NCBI GenBank assembly: GCA_900315335.1
Contig: OMYR01000032.1
Coordinates: forward strand, 1-39,666
Direction of reading: 5' to 3'
Source: an uncultured Bacteroidales bacterium
Lineage (GTDB): Bacteria > Bacteroidota > Bacteroidia > Bacteroidales > P3
Length of the DNA: 39,666 bases
Below are positions 23,654-32,419 of this stretch, piece by piece. Numbering within the stretch: position 1 is the first letter of the stretch; each line of letters opens with the position of its first letter. A program made the translations under genes and the position numbers. The notes under the pieces are model-generated. The model ran no database searches and was not told the DNA's origin. It saw only the letters and a list, made by a program, of their open reading frames with translations.

Positions 23654-25027
23654 ATGAATTACGATATAATTGTCATCGGAGCAGGTCCCGGTGGATACGT
23701 TGCAGCCGAAAAGGCAGCCAAAGCAGGTAAGAAAACTTTGTTGATTGAAAAAGAAAGATTGGGCGGTATATGCCTTAACTGGGGTTGTATTCCTACAAAA
23801 GCATTATTGAAATCAGCACAAGCATTTCATTATGCAGAAAAAGCCGCTGAATATGGCGTTTGCGTGAGTGGAGAGGTTAAACCCGATTTTGCTAAAATGG
23901 TGGAACGCTCTCGTGGAGTTTCCGATGCGATGAATAAAGGCGTTGAGTTTTTGATGAACAAAAGCGGAGTGGAAGTGATGTTCGGTACTGCGAAACTTAA
24001 TAGCGATAAATCCATAACCGTAACCAATACACAAGGAGAAACGACAAAAGTTGAGGGAGAACATATAATTTTGGCTGTTGGTGCTCATAGTCGTCAGTTA
24101 CCTAATTTACCGCAAGACGGAAAACATATAATCGGTTACAGAGAGGCTATGACTTTGGAAAAACAACCTGAGAGTATGGTTGTTGTTGGTTCGGGTGCGA
24201 TAGGAAGTGAGTTCGCTCATTTTTATCAGACAATAGGCACAAAGGTAACACTTGTTGAGTTTATGCCGACAATAGTTCCTAATGAGGATAAAGAAGTCGC
24301 TTCAACGCTTCAACGTTGTATGAAAAAGAATGGTATGAAGGTTTATACCGCAACATCTGTCGATAAAGTGGAAGTAGTCAATGACAAATGCGTTGTTACT
24401 CTTTCGGGAAAGAAAACCGAGACATTGGAATGTGATGTTGTTCTTTCTGCCGTTGGAGTTGAGACCAATTTAAGCGGATTGGGATTGGAAGAAGCAGGTG
24501 TTGAATTTGAAAGAGGTAAAGTAGGTGTTAATGATTGGTATGAAACAAATGTTAAAGGTATATATGCAATAGGCGATATAGTTCATGGACCTGCATTGGC
24601 ACATGTGGCATCGGCAGAAGCCGTTGTATGTGTAAATCATATTTTGGGTAAAGAAGTTTCGCCTGTTAATTACGCAAATATACCGGGTTGTACATACACG
24701 ACACCTGAAATAGCATCTGTTGGTTTGAATGAAGATAAAGCCAAAGAACAAGGCTACGAAATAAAAGTAGGTAAGTTTATGTTTATGGCCTCAGGTAAAG
24801 CCACAGCAGCAGGCAATAGAGACGGATTTGTCAAAATTGTTTTGGACGCAAAGACAGACCAAATTCTTGGCTGTTCGATGATAGGCGACAACGTAACTGA
24901 AATGATTGAAGAAATAGTTGTTGCAAGACAAATGAATTTGACAGGAAAACAAATTCTTTCAACTGTACATCCTCACCCGACAATGTCTGAGGGCGTTATG
25001 GAAGCATTGAATAATTGCTACGAATAA
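23654..25027 (+). CDS. lpdA: Dihydrolipoyl dehydrogenase
   Basis: FAD-dependent E3 enzyme that reoxidises dihydrolipoamide for 2-oxoacid dehydrogenase complexes or the glycine cleavage system, in the cytoplasm. The FAD motif GAGPGG is at residues 9-14, the redox-active pair Cys40/Cys45 in GGICLNWGCIPTK, the NAD-binding motif GSGAIGSEF near 180, and the catalytic His441-Glu446 pair in HPHPTMSE at the C-terminus. The length of 457 fits. Neighbouring genes do not encode the other complex subunits. rfbC follows after 10 bp and is probably cotranscribed, an unusual metabolic pairing. Confidence 0.96.
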   Translation: MNYDIIVIGAGPGGYVAAEKAAKAGKKTLLIEKERLGGICLNWGCIPTKALLKSAQAFHYAEKAAEYGVCVSGEVKPDFAKMVERSRGVSDAMNKGVEFLMNKSGVEVMFGTAKLNSDKSITVTNTQGETTKVEGEHIILAVGAHSRQLPNLPQDGKHIIGYREAMTLEKQPESMVVVGSGAIGSEFAHFYQTIGTKVTLVEFMPTIVPNEDKEVASTLQRCMKKNGMKVYTATSVDKVEVVNDKCVVTLSGKKTETLECDVVLSAVGVETNLSGLGLEEAGVEFERGKVGVNDWYETNVKGIYAIGDIVHGPALAHVASAEAVVCVNHILGKEVSPVNYANIPGCTYTTPEIASVGLNEDKAKEQGYEIKVGKFMFMASGKATAAGNRDGFVKIVLDAKTDQILGCSMIGDNVTEMIEEIVVARQMNLTGKQILSTVHPHPTMSEGVMEALNNCYE

Positions 25028-25037
25028 ACAAATAGAT

Positions 25038-25580
25038 ATGGAAATTCAAAGCACTCCGATAGAAGGTTTGAAAATAATTAAACCCGACGTGTTTTTTGAC
25101 AACAGAGGATACTTTTACGAATCATATAGCGAGAAGAAATTTTTCGATATTGGTATTACCGATAAATTTGTTCAAGATAACGAAAGCAAAAGTCAAAAAG
25201 GCGTTGTAAGGGGATTACATTTTCAAAATCCGCCGTATTTTCAAGCAAAGCTAATAAGAGTTATCAAAGGAGAGGTGTTAGATGTTGCCGTAGATTTAAG
25301 AAAAAACTCTAAAACATACGGTCAGCATTTCAAAGTAATCCTTAACGAGGATAACAAATTAATGTTTTACATTCCTAAGGGTTTTGCACATGGTTTTTTG
25401 ACGTTAAAAGACAATACGATTTTCTCATATAAGTGCGATGAGTTTTATAACAAACAAAGCGAGGGTGGTATAATGTGGAACGACTCATCGCTTGGTATTA
25501 ATTGGGGTATTGATAATCCGATTACCTCAGAAAAAGATCAACATTACGTAAGTTTTAAGGATTTTGTAAGTCCTTTCTAA
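25038..25580 (+). CDS. rfbC: dTDP-4-dehydrorhamnose 3,5-epimerase
   Basis: Third step of dTDP-L-rhamnose synthesis: epimerises dTDP-4-keto-6-deoxyglucose at C3 and C5. The cupin fold carries the catalytic His61 in VVRGLHFQ, the following PPYFQAKLIRV with Lys71, and FYIPKGFAHGFLTL with the conserved Tyr and His. 180 residues is normal. The other rhamnose genes (rfbA, rfbB, rfbD) are not in the window. The transcript ends at a hairpin 14 bp after the stop codon. Confidence 0.94.
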   Translation: MEIQSTPIEGLKIIKPDVFFDNRGYFYESYSEKKFFDIGITDKFVQDNESKSQKGVVRGLHFQNPPYFQAKLIRVIKGEVLDVAVDLRKNSKTYGQHFKVILNEDNKLMFYIPKGFAHGFLTLKDNTIFSYKCDEFYNKQSEGGIMWNDSSLGINWGIDNPITSEKDQHYVSFKDFVSPF

Positions 25581-25593
25581 AAAATGTCTATCA

Positions 25594-25629
25594 TAAGTCG
25601 TTGGTGTGATATTGCACTAACGACTTATA
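25594..25629 (+). terminator. Terminator of lpdA-rfbC
   Basis: ATAAGTCGTTGGTG (25594-25607) pairs with CACTAACGACTTAT (25616-25629) with one G-U pair and an 8-nt loop, followed by ATTTATTTT. It lies inside the longest recQ reading frame, which is why the recQ start is placed downstream of it. Confidence 0.8.
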
Positions 25630-25643
25630 TTTATTTTGAAACT

Positions 25644-27350
25644 ATGGACGATAATCGATATGAAATATTAAAAAGATATTGGGGCTATGATTCTTTTCGC
25701 CCAATGCAAGAAGAGGTAATATCGTCCATTATGGAGAATAAAGACACTTTGGCAGTATTGCCCACAGGGGCGGGAAAGAGTCTTTGTTATCAGTTGCCGG
25801 CGTTAATGAAAATTGGCGTGTGTATAGTAATCGAGCCGCTTATATCTTTGATTAAAGACCAAATGGATAGTTTGGCAAGGTTGGGTATTAAATCCGTTAC
25901 GATAAACAGTATGCAATCGGTGGATAAACATCATTCGGCCATTAATCAATTAATGAATCATAGATGTAAGATATTGTTCATTGCCGCCGAGAGACTTATG
26001 AATTCAACTTTTAGGCAGTATCTAACGCAGATTAGAGTTAGTTTAGTTGTGATAGATGAGGCTCATTGCATTTCACAATGGGGGCATAATTTCAGACCAT
26101 CATATAGAAAATTGGCATCAATAAAGGATATTGTACATAATGTTCCGATTTTGGCTTTGACGGCAACGGCAACGCAGAAAGTACAAAAAGATATTACCGA
26201 TAGTCTTCAAATGAAAAATCCTAATGTATTTGTTGGAGATTTTTATAGAAAGAATATTTCTTTGACGGTAGAATATTGGGAGAAAAAGAAAGAGAGATTG
26301 GTGGAAATAATAAAGTCTTTTAACAAATGTGGAATCGTTTATTGCCGAAAACGTAGCGATACAGCAATATTGGCGAATTATCTTAAATTGCAAGGCATAA
26401 GTGCGGTTGCATATAGTGCCGAACTTACTTCTTATGAAAGAAACAAAGCTCAAAATGATTGGGTGGCGGACAAAGTTCAAGTTATTGTTGCCACAACGGC
26501 TTTCGGTATGGGCATAGATAAACCCGATGTTCGATATGTTGTACATTATGATTTGCCTGATAATATAGAGACTTTTTATCAAGAATTTGGTAGGGCGGGA
26601 CGGGACGGCAAGCCTTCGGCAAGTATAGTCTTGTATAGCAAAGATGATTTGAAAACACATAAATATGTATCGGAATATGCTTATCCCGATAAAGAAATAA
26701 TAGCGAATGTTTATAAACTTCTTTGTTCAAAATATAAGATTTCGTATCAAAGTGGCAAGGGTGAGGAGTTCGGTTTTGATTTTGACGAATTTATTTTGCA
26801 GTGCAGGGGATATACTGATTTGGTTGTTAGAAATGCTTTGAAGATTTTGCAGAATGAAGGCTGGGTGAGTTTTTATAAACAGGAAAATCCGCAAAGTCAT
26901 GTCAAAATTCTTGTTACCAATGAGGAGTTAAACAAGTTTGTTGCCGAAAACGACGATTATTGGTATATTTTTGAGATGTTACTAAGGGAGTTTCCCGATA
27001 TTAGATACGATTGGGTAAATATAAACGAAAAGCGATTTGCAGACTTTGGCAGAGTAACGCAAACACAGGTGGAACGCGATTTACAACAACTCTCTAAATA
27101 CAATATTATAAGTTATAAAACAAAGCAACGGGGCAATATCGTAAAGTTCCTTCAAGACCGACCATTCTTTACAAACCATTTGTTGAGTAAAGAAATCTAT
27201 TATTCGCCAAGGGAATCCACAATTGCAAAGAGTGAATTGTTTAGACGCTGGATTGAGGGTTATTCTTGCAGGTGGCAAATGATATTAAATTATTTCGGAC
27301 AACGAACAGAGAAATGCAATAATTGCGATAACTGTCATTTGCATCAGTAA
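25644..27350 (+). CDS. recQ: RecQ-family DNA helicase with C-terminal zinc cluster
   Basis: ATP-dependent 3'-5' DNA helicase, superfamily 2, 568 residues from the ATG at 25644. An upstream ATG at 25584 would add 20 residues but lies before a terminator hairpin. Walker A TGAGKS is at 41-46, DEAH at 138-141 followed by [14 protein letters not shown] (the RecQ aromatic loop region), and motif VI is in [14 protein letters not shown] winged-helix-like region follows. The four zinc cysteines are at the very end (542, 558, 561 and 564), within [11 protein letters not shown] and CNNCDNC, and there is no HRDC domain. In classical RecQ the zinc module comes before the winged helix. This ordering is known for a Bacteroidota branch of RecQ-like helicases. 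Role: repair or recombination, inferred. Confidence 0.9.
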   Translation: MDDNRYEILKRYWGYDSFRPMQEEVISSIMENKDTLAVLPTGAGKSLCYQLPALMKIGVCIVIEPLISLIKDQMDSLARLGIKSVTINSMQSVDKHHSAINQLMNHRCKILFIAAERLMNSTFRQYLTQIRVSLVVIDEAHCISQWGHNFRPSYRKLASIKDIVHNVPILALTATATQKVQKDITDSLQMKNPNVFVGDFYRKNISLTVEYWEKKKERLVEIIKSFNKCGIVYCRKRSDTAILANYLKLQGISAVAYSAELTSYERNKAQNDWVADKVQVIVATTAFGMGIDKPDVRYVVHYDLPDNIETFYQEFGRAGRDGKPSASIVLYSKDDLKTHKYVSEYAYPDKEIIANVYKLLCSKYKISYQSGKGEEFGFDFDEFILQCRGYTDLVVRNALKILQNEGWVSFYKQENPQSHVKILVTNEELNKFVAENDDYWYIFEMLLREFPDIRYDWVNINEKRFADFGRVTQTQVERDLQQLSKYNIISYKTKQRGNIVKFLQDRPFFTNHLLSKEIYYSPRESTIAKSELFRRWIEGYSCRWQMILNYFGQRTEKCNNCDNCHLHQ

Positions 27351-27351
27351 A

Positions 27352-27480
27352 ATAATCACTGATATTAGAAAAATAATCATTAACACTAATAAAATAATCA
27401 CTGATATTAGAAAAATAATCATTAACACTGATAAAATGGTTATTGATATTAATAAAATGATTGTTGATGCCGATACTACT
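27352..27480 (+). repeat. 21-bp-period repeat array, subfamily B
   Basis: Six units follow the recQ stop codon within a few bases. ATCA-type cores are at 27355, 27376, 27397 and 27418, with AAAAT at 27433 and 27454 continuing the register. The first and third units share AATAATCACTGATATTAG exactly, and the second and fourth share AATAATCATTAACACT, so there is an alternating 42-bp higher-order period. The array shares the TTAACACTA string with subfamily A. It is the longest regular array in the window. Confidence 0.88.
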
Positions 27481-27503
27481 ATTCAAATAATTGAGCCAAA
27501 ATA

Positions 27504-27534
27504 TTGGTTGAAATAAAAAAAAGTTCTAAATTTG
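27504..27534 (+). promoter_or_regulatory. Promoter of the glycosyltransferase gene
   Basis: TAAATTTG at 27527-27534 fits the -7 consensus; TTG at 27504-27506 lies 20 bp upstream as a partial -33 box. Followed by CAAATT. Confidence 0.6.
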
Positions 27535-27581
27535 CAAATTGAAAGGTTGAAGTTTATTTATTTTAACATAATAATTAGAAC

Positions 27582-28334
27582 GTGAGAAAGCCATTAGTGT
27601 CAATTATTACAGTTTGTTACAATGCACAAGATGTAATAGAATCAACGATAAACTCTGTTCGTATTCAAGATTACGAAAATATAGAATATATAGTTGTTGA
27701 TGGTAATTCCTCTGACGATACAAAAATCATTATAGAGCAAAACAGAGATGCTATAACCAAATTCATCTCCGAGCCTGATAATGGTCTTTATTATGCTATG
27801 AATAAAGGCTTGGATATGGCAACGGGAGAATATGTTTGGTTCATAAACGCAGGCGACAGAATAGCACACTCAAATACTTTGAGTAAGATAATGTCGTCCT
27901 CTCTCATACTTCAAGATATTTATTACGGAAAAACAAAGATAATCAATAAACAAGGACAGGTTATCGGCGAAAGAAGATTGACTCCTCCCGCAAGACTTAA
28001 TCGTAATTCGTTCAAAATGGGTATGCTTGTTTGTCATCAAGCGATAATAATCAAGAAAAAACTTACCACTCATTACAATACCAAATACAGTATCACATCG
28101 GATTATGATTGGGTGCAAAGTGCAATAGAAAAAGCCAGTCCTGAAAAAATTCGAAATACTCATCTTACTTTCTGTAAGTTTTTGGAGGGTGGTATTTCTT
28201 CGAAACGAATGAATAAAGCCAATATGGAAAGATTTCACATAATGATTGAGCATTTTGGTTTGTTTCAAGCGTTGTTTTTTAACTTTATAATGTCTTTTCG
28301 TTTTATCAAATCAAAAATCAAAGGCGAACTTTAA
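27582..28334 (+). CDS. Family 2 glycosyltransferase
   Basis: A 250-residue GT-A glycosyltransferase of family 2 starting at GTG. The N-terminal LVSIITVCYNAQDVIESTIN and IVVDGNSSDDT form the nucleotide-sugar site, then SEPDNGLYYAMNKGLDMATGEYVWFINAGD gives the metal-binding and acceptor motifs typical of 'EpsE/WaaE-like' members. The C-terminal part is basic with no membrane segment. It probably adds a sugar during lipopolysaccharide or capsule assembly; donor and acceptor cannot be told. fabG begins 31 bp later and may share its transcript. Confidence 0.88.
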   Translation: MRKPLVSIITVCYNAQDVIESTINSVRIQDYENIEYIVVDGNSSDDTKIIIEQNRDAITKFISEPDNGLYYAMNKGLDMATGEYVWFINAGDRIAHSNTLSKIMSSSLILQDIYYGKTKIINKQGQVIGERRLTPPARLNRNSFKMGMLVCHQAIIIKKKLTTHYNTKYSITSDYDWVQSAIEKASPEKIRNTHLTFCKFLEGGISSKRMNKANMERFHIMIEHFGLFQALFFNFIMSFRFIKSKIKGEL

Positions 28335-28365
28335 TTTTACAAACAATATAAAAAAATAATAAGAA

Positions 28366-29112
28366 ATGAAATTATTAGAAAATAAAATAGCACTTATCAC
28401 TGGTGCTTCCAAAGGAATAGGAAAGAGCATCGCTCTTTTGTATGCAAAAGAAGGTTGTCAAGTTGCTTTTACCGATTTGAATCGTGATGAGGTAATGATT
28501 CAAACCGAAAAAGAGTTGAACGATTTAGGTGTAAAGGCAATGGGATTTGCTTCAAATGCAGCTTCTTTTGAGGATAGCGCAAGAGTCGTTGATGAGGTCG
28601 TTAAAGAATTTGGCAGAATAGATATTTTGGTAAATAACGCCGGAATTACAAAAGACAACTTGCTTATGCGAATGAGCGAAAAGGATTGGGACGCAGTTAT
28701 CGCTGTTAATTTGAAGAGCGTTTTCAATCTTACTCACGCTGTTCAAAGATATATGTTGAAGCAAAAGTCCGGTTCTATCATCAATATGTCAAGCGTTGTC
28801 GGAGTTTCGGGTAATGCAGGACAGGCAAACTATTCTGCATCTAAGGCTGGTATTATTGGTTTTACCAAATCAATTGCAAAGGAACTTGGTTCAAGAAACA
28901 TTCGTTCCAATGCCATTGCTCCGGGATTTATCATCACCGATATGACGGCACAAATACCAGAAGATGCTCGTAAGGCTTGGGAAGAAAAAATACCTTTGAG
29001 AAGAGGCGGACAGCCGGAGGAAGTTGCCAAAGTTGCAGTCTTCTTAGGTTGTGATTTATCTTCATACGTAAGTGGTCAGGTTATTCACGTTTGCGGTGCT
29101 ATGAACTGCTAA
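28366..29112 (+). CDS. fabG: 3-oxoacyl-[acyl-carrier-protein] reductase
   Basis: NADPH-dependent short-chain dehydrogenase that reduces 3-oxoacyl-ACP in fatty acid elongation. The nucleotide motif TGASKGIG is at 12-19, NNAG at 90-93, the catalytic Ser in NMSSVVG (about 142-143), and YSASK with Tyr156 and Lys160. The segment SNAIAPGFIITDMT and the ending YVSGQVIHVCGAMNC are typical of FabG. 248 residues is standard. It is possible that this is a paralogue rather than the main FabG, since no other fab genes are adjacent. Confidence 0.92.
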   Translation: MKLLENKIALITGASKGIGKSIALLYAKEGCQVAFTDLNRDEVMIQTEKELNDLGVKAMGFASNAASFEDSARVVDEVVKEFGRIDILVNNAGITKDNLLMRMSEKDWDAVIAVNLKSVFNLTHAVQRYMLKQKSGSIINMSSVVGVSGNAGQANYSASKAGIIGFTKSIAKELGSRNIRSNAIAPGFIITDMTAQIPEDARKAWEEKIPLRRGGQPEEVAKVAVFLGCDLSSYVSGQVIHVCGAMNC

Positions 29113-29180
29113 AATAGTTTTGGAATTACTTGAAAAGACGACAAATATTCAGGCAAAAATAATATCACTAACTAATTTAT

Positions 29181-29222
29181 TAATGTTTAACACTATTTTG
29201 TTGATGTTTAACACTAATTTTG
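29181..29222 (+). repeat. Two-unit 21-bp repeat, subfamily A
   Basis: TGTTTAACACTA occurs at 29184 and 29205, exactly 21 bp apart, in the 226-bp gap between fabG and the PLP lyase. Both copies read 'ATGTTTAACACTA' then a T-run. Nothing else is seen in the gap; no -7 box for the next gene is recognisable. Confidence 0.75.
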
Positions 29223-29338
29223 CGATAAGTGGTATTGATAAATTCAGAAGTGATTTTACGCTGAAAATATTTGAGAGTAGTTCTTAAAACAATGAAAAAA
29301 GAATAATTAAAATATAAAAACATAAAATAACAAAAGAA

Positions 29339-30547
29339 ATGGCAAGAGAAAAATTTGATCCTGCAATGGCTATCAACAGCGTTGCGGATATTTCACCGGA
29401 AAGAGGAGTAAATCCAAATGTTAATGATTCTGCAACATTTTGTTTTCCAAAAGGACAAACAATGACTGATACATTCCACGGCGAGACCGAAGGATATTAT
29501 CTATATTCTCGTCATTGGAATCCAAGCAATATGTCTTTGTGCAAGGCTTTGGCTGCAATGGAAGGAACACAAGCTGCTTGGGTAACAGGTTCCGGTATGG
29601 CTGCAATCACTTGTACTTTGATGGAATTGGCAAAAGCAGGTGATCATATCGTTGCATCAATGACTGTTTATGGTGGAACGTTTGCATTCTTGAAAAACTA
29701 CATCGTTAAATACGGAGTTGAGGTTACTTTTGTGGATACAACAAATTTGGAAGAAGTAAAGGCTGCTTGCAGACCTAACACAAAAGTTATCTATACTGAG
29801 ACAATGTCAAATCCATTGTTGAGAATATCTAACGTTGGTGAGTTAAGAAAAATCGCAGACGGCTGCGGAGCAAAATTGGTGGTTGATAACACATTCACTC
29901 CAATGGTATTTTCTCCATACAGATTAGGTGCTCATATCGTTGTTTATTCAATGACTAAATATATCAATGGTAAGAACGACTGCGTTGCAGGTGCTATCTG
30001 TGGCGATGCAGACTTTATCAATAGTTTGATTGATGTTAATAACGGAACAGCAATGTTGTTGGGTCCTGTTTTGGATTCTTTCCGTTCGACATCAATATTG
30101 AAGAATTTGTATGATTTACATATCCGTATGAAGAAACACTCTGAAAACGCTATGTATCTTGCAAAACGTTTCAACTCAATAGGTATAAAAGCAAATTATC
30201 CGGGCTTGGAAGAACATATAGACCATAAATTAATGGTTGAGCAATACAATGAACAATTTGGTTTTGGTGGTATGATAGCAATAGACCTTGGCACTGCTGA
30301 AAGAGCAAACGCTTTCATGGAAAAAATGCAGGAAAAAGGCGTAGGATATTTGGCTGTTTCATTGGGCTTCTTCCGTACATTGTTCTCTTGCTCGGGCAAA
30401 TCTACTTCAAGTGAAGTTCCTGAGGACGTTCAAAAGAAAATGGGTATGAGTGAAGGTTTGGTTCGTTATTCTGTTGGTTTGGACAACGATATGGAGATGA
30501 CTTTCCAAAAGATAGAAGAAGCATTAAGAGAATTGAAATTTATTTAA
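29339..30547 (+). CDS. Cys/Met metabolism PLP-dependent lyase or synthase
   Basis: A 402-residue fold-type I PLP enzyme of the trans-sulfuration family (cystathionine gamma-synthase, methionine gamma-lyase, O-acetylhomoserine sulfhydrylase). Seen: YYLYSRHWNPSNMSLCKALAAMEG near the start, GSGMAAITCTLMEL, the PLP-contacting VVDNTFTPM, and the Schiff-base Lys207 in SMTKYINGKND. The catalytic Tyr in the SRHWNPS region is replaced in context by the variant 'YSRHWNP' common in Bacteroidota members. Chemistry (gamma-elimination versus gamma-replacement) cannot be settled from motifs, so no symbol is given. It is monocistronic with a strong terminator after it. Confidence 0.9.
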   Translation: MAREKFDPAMAINSVADISPERGVNPNVNDSATFCFPKGQTMTDTFHGETEGYYLYSRHWNPSNMSLCKALAAMEGTQAAWVTGSGMAAITCTLMELAKAGDHIVASMTVYGGTFAFLKNYIVKYGVEVTFVDTTNLEEVKAACRPNTKVIYTETMSNPLLRISNVGELRKIADGCGAKLVVDNTFTPMVFSPYRLGAHIVVYSMTKYINGKNDCVAGAICGDADFINSLIDVNNGTAMLLGPVLDSFRSTSILKNLYDLHIRMKKHSENAMYLAKRFNSIGIKANYPGLEEHIDHKLMVEQYNEQFGFGGMIAIDLGTAERANAFMEKMQEKGVGYLAVSLGFFRTLFSCSGKSTSSEVPEDVQKKMGMSEGLVRYSVGLDNDMEMTFQKIEEALRELKFI

Positions 30548-30560
30548 TAAAATAACGTGT

Positions 30561-30591
30561 GGTCTTGGTGTATATACTATACGCCAAGACC
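30561..30591 (+). terminator. Terminator after the PLP lyase gene
   Basis: GGTCTTGGTGTATA (30561-30574) pairs with TATACGCCAAGACC (30578-30591) with one G-U pair and a 3-nt loop, followed by CTTTTATAT. Confidence 0.85.
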
Positions 30592-30640
30592 CTTTTATAT
30601 CAAATTTATGTAGTATTAACACTTAAAAACGTTTTTAATT

Positions 30641-31435
30641 ATGAAGAAAATTTTTCTAACCTTAATCATGGGATTATTTGCTATCAATATGGCAAATTCT
30701 CAAATTGTTTATACGGATTTAACCGATAATCCTATAAACGTTACAAGTGAATATGCACTTAACTTGCTTGGCAAGGAGGTGTTTATGATTCAAAATTATT
30801 CGGCAGAGGGTGAATATGTTTATTTTGCATGCTTTGAGCCGGGTAGTGCTGTTGTTGCAACTCCTACTGACTACAATGCAAATGTAAATGCTTTAATGGA
30901 GGGAACTGAAATAGGTTCAAATTCCAATTTCTGGGGATATGATGACAATGGAAATACTGTCGCTTTTGATATATTATGTCTTCCGGGAGAATTTAATTAT
31001 GCCGATGTTATATCTTATGGTAAGCCATATGTAGGATTTAAGTTTAAGGGAACCGGTGCTAATATTCATTATGGCTGGGCACAGATAGATATTGTTGAAA
31101 ACTCTAATGGTGCAACGGTAACATTGAACGGTTATGCTTATCAATCCACTCCGAACACTCCTATCAAAGCAGGCGACAAGGGTTATAGTTCTTTGTTAAA
31201 TACTCAAAGTGAAAATATTTCCGTAAGTATTTATCCTAACCCTGCAAGCGAAATGGTAAATATTAATTCCACAAAACAAGTGGATAAAGTTGAAATTTAC
31301 AATGCTTTGGGACAAATTGTTTTGAGTGATGTAGCAAACAACAACGTAAATATATCTTCTTTGAATAAGGGTGTATATTATATGACTGTCGTTGTGGAAA
31401 ACGAAATCGTTACAACTAAATTTGTAAAAAGATAA
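30641..31435 (+). CDS. Type IX secretion system cargo protein with C-terminal sorting domain
   Basis: A 264-residue secreted protein. Signal peptide at residues 1-20 (ending MANSQ). The last 70 residues are a type A T9SS sorting domain: SIYPNPASEMVNINS, then VEIYNALGQIVLSDV, NISSLNKGVYYMTVVVENEIVTTKFVKR, with the usual terminal basic residue. Such domains direct passage through the outer membrane by the PorU/SprA type IX system and are removed on the surface. The middle 170 residues (about 25-190) form a domain I do not recognise, with acidic, Asn/Gly-rich beta segments and a WGYDDNGN motif. Its presence implies a working T9SS elsewhere in the genome. It is monocistronic, with terminators on both sides. 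Confidence 0.88.
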   Translation: MKKIFLTLIMGLFAINMANSQIVYTDLTDNPINVTSEYALNLLGKEVFMIQNYSAEGEYVYFACFEPGSAVVATPTDYNANVNALMEGTEIGSNSNFWGYDDNGNTVAFDILCLPGEFNYADVISYGKPYVGFKFKGTGANIHYGWAQIDIVENSNGATVTLNGYAYQSTPNTPIKAGDKGYSSLLNTQSENISVSIYPNPASEMVNINSTKQVDKVEIYNALGQIVLSDVANNNVNISSLNKGVYYMTVVVENEIVTTKFVKR

Positions 31436-31450
31436 TAGTGTTTATATAAT

Positions 31451-31470
31451 CCTCGCTTGTATAGGCGAGG
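31451..31470 (+). terminator. Terminator after the T9SS cargo gene
   Basis: CCTCGC (31451-31456) pairs with GCGAGG (31465-31470) around an 8-nt loop, followed by ATTTTTTATTTTATT. It lies only 26 bp before the next start codon. Confidence 0.85.
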
Positions 31471-31496
31471 ATTTTTTATTTTATTAGAAAAATATC

Positions 31497-32339
31497 GTGA
31501 TACTTTTAGCAGACAGCGGTTCGACAAAGGTTGATTGGTGTTATATTGATGCGAAAGGTAAACGCATAGATTTCCAATCCAAAGGAATGAACCCATACAA
31601 CATTACAAGAGAAAATTTATTGGCAGAGATAGAAGCCAATGTTGTGTCTAATTTGCCTACAAGAGACATAAAGGAAATGTATTTTTATGGTAGTGGTTGT
31701 TCAACCATACAGAAAAAGACGGAGATGGTAGATGTCTTCAAAATATATTTACCAAATACCGAAATACATATTGAGGACGATTTGCTTGGGGCGGCTCGTG
31801 CTACTTGCGGGCATCATTCAGGTGTTGCAGCGATATTAGGCACGGGTTCAAACTCTTGTCTTTACGATGGAGAGAATATTACGGAAAATTTGCCGTCATT
31901 AGGTTATGTTTTATGCGATGAGGGTGCCGGCACAAACATAGGTAAATTGGTGCTTAGGAATTATCTTCGTGGTCAATTTCCGTCAGACTTGCATAATGAG
32001 TTTAAGCAAGAATATCCCGGCGAAGAGGCTGACTTTTTGAACCGTTTGTATAAAGGTGAAGTCCCTAATTATTATTTGGCATCTTTTGCTAAGTTTGCCA
32101 TAACAAGACAATTGCACCCTTATTGTTATGGGCTTATTGCCGAAGCCTTTGATAATTTCTTTAAGATGCAGGTAACTCAATATACAGATTATAACAAAGA
32201 ACCGATAAACGTTGTGGGTTCTGTCGGTTATTATGCCCAAGAAGTATTCAAGGACGTTGCCAAAAAATATGATATGTCGGTCAATAAAGTAATCAAAGCC
32301 CCTTTGGAAGCATTGGTTGATTATCATTTGCAGAAGTAA
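31497..32339 (+). CDS. BadF/BadG-type ATPase, N-acetylglucosamine kinase-like
   Basis: A 280-residue sugar kinase of the ASKHA fold starting at GTG. LLADSGSTKVDWCYID is the phosphate-1 loop, EDDLLGAARATCG the conserved acidic motif, GVAAILGTGSNSCLYDG the phosphate-2 motif, and NVVGSVGYYAQEVF the adenosine motif. This family includes N-acetylglucosamine kinases that salvage amino sugars from peptidoglycan and glycans; the substrate is inferred, not shown. It is short and complete. Start context is unusual because a terminator ends 26 bp upstream and no -7 box fits, so transcription may partly pass through that terminator. Confidence 0.85.
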   Translation: MILLADSGSTKVDWCYIDAKGKRIDFQSKGMNPYNITRENLLAEIEANVVSNLPTRDIKEMYFYGSGCSTIQKKTEMVDVFKIYLPNTEIHIEDDLLGAARATCGHHSGVAAILGTGSNSCLYDGENITENLPSLGYVLCDEGAGTNIGKLVLRNYLRGQFPSDLHNEFKQEYPGEEADFLNRLYKGEVPNYYLASFAKFAITRQLHPYCYGLIAEAFDNFFKMQVTQYTDYNKEPINVVGSVGYYAQEVFKDVAKKYDMSVNKVIKAPLEALVDYHLQK

Positions 32340-32360
32340 AAGAGCAATAAAAATCCATTC

Positions 32361-32396
32361 AAGAGCATCAAAGATTTTAATACCTTTGATGCTCTT
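32361..32396 (+). terminator. Terminator after the kinase gene
   Basis: AAGAGCATCAAAG (32361-32373) pairs perfectly with CTTTGATGCTCTT (32384-32396) around a 10-nt loop, followed by TTTT. It lies in the 302-bp gap before the YitT-family gene, which also holds a repeat array and that gene's promoter. Confidence 0.85.
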
Positions 32397-32419
32397 TTTA
32401 GTGTCTCTAATTAAAAAAT

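Noticed and set aside
25584..25643. Upstream ATG that would lengthen RecQ by 20 residues
   Set aside because: The extension contains the rfbC terminator hairpin, and the family sequence begins naturally at the ATG at 25644.
27352..27480. Possible CRISPR array
   Set aside because: Units are tandem with no unique spacers between them, vary in sequence, and no cas genes are present.
27241..27486. 81-codon minus-strand ORF with clear heptads
   Set aside because: The heptads are the 21-bp DNA repeats translated, and its end overlaps the recQ C-terminus.
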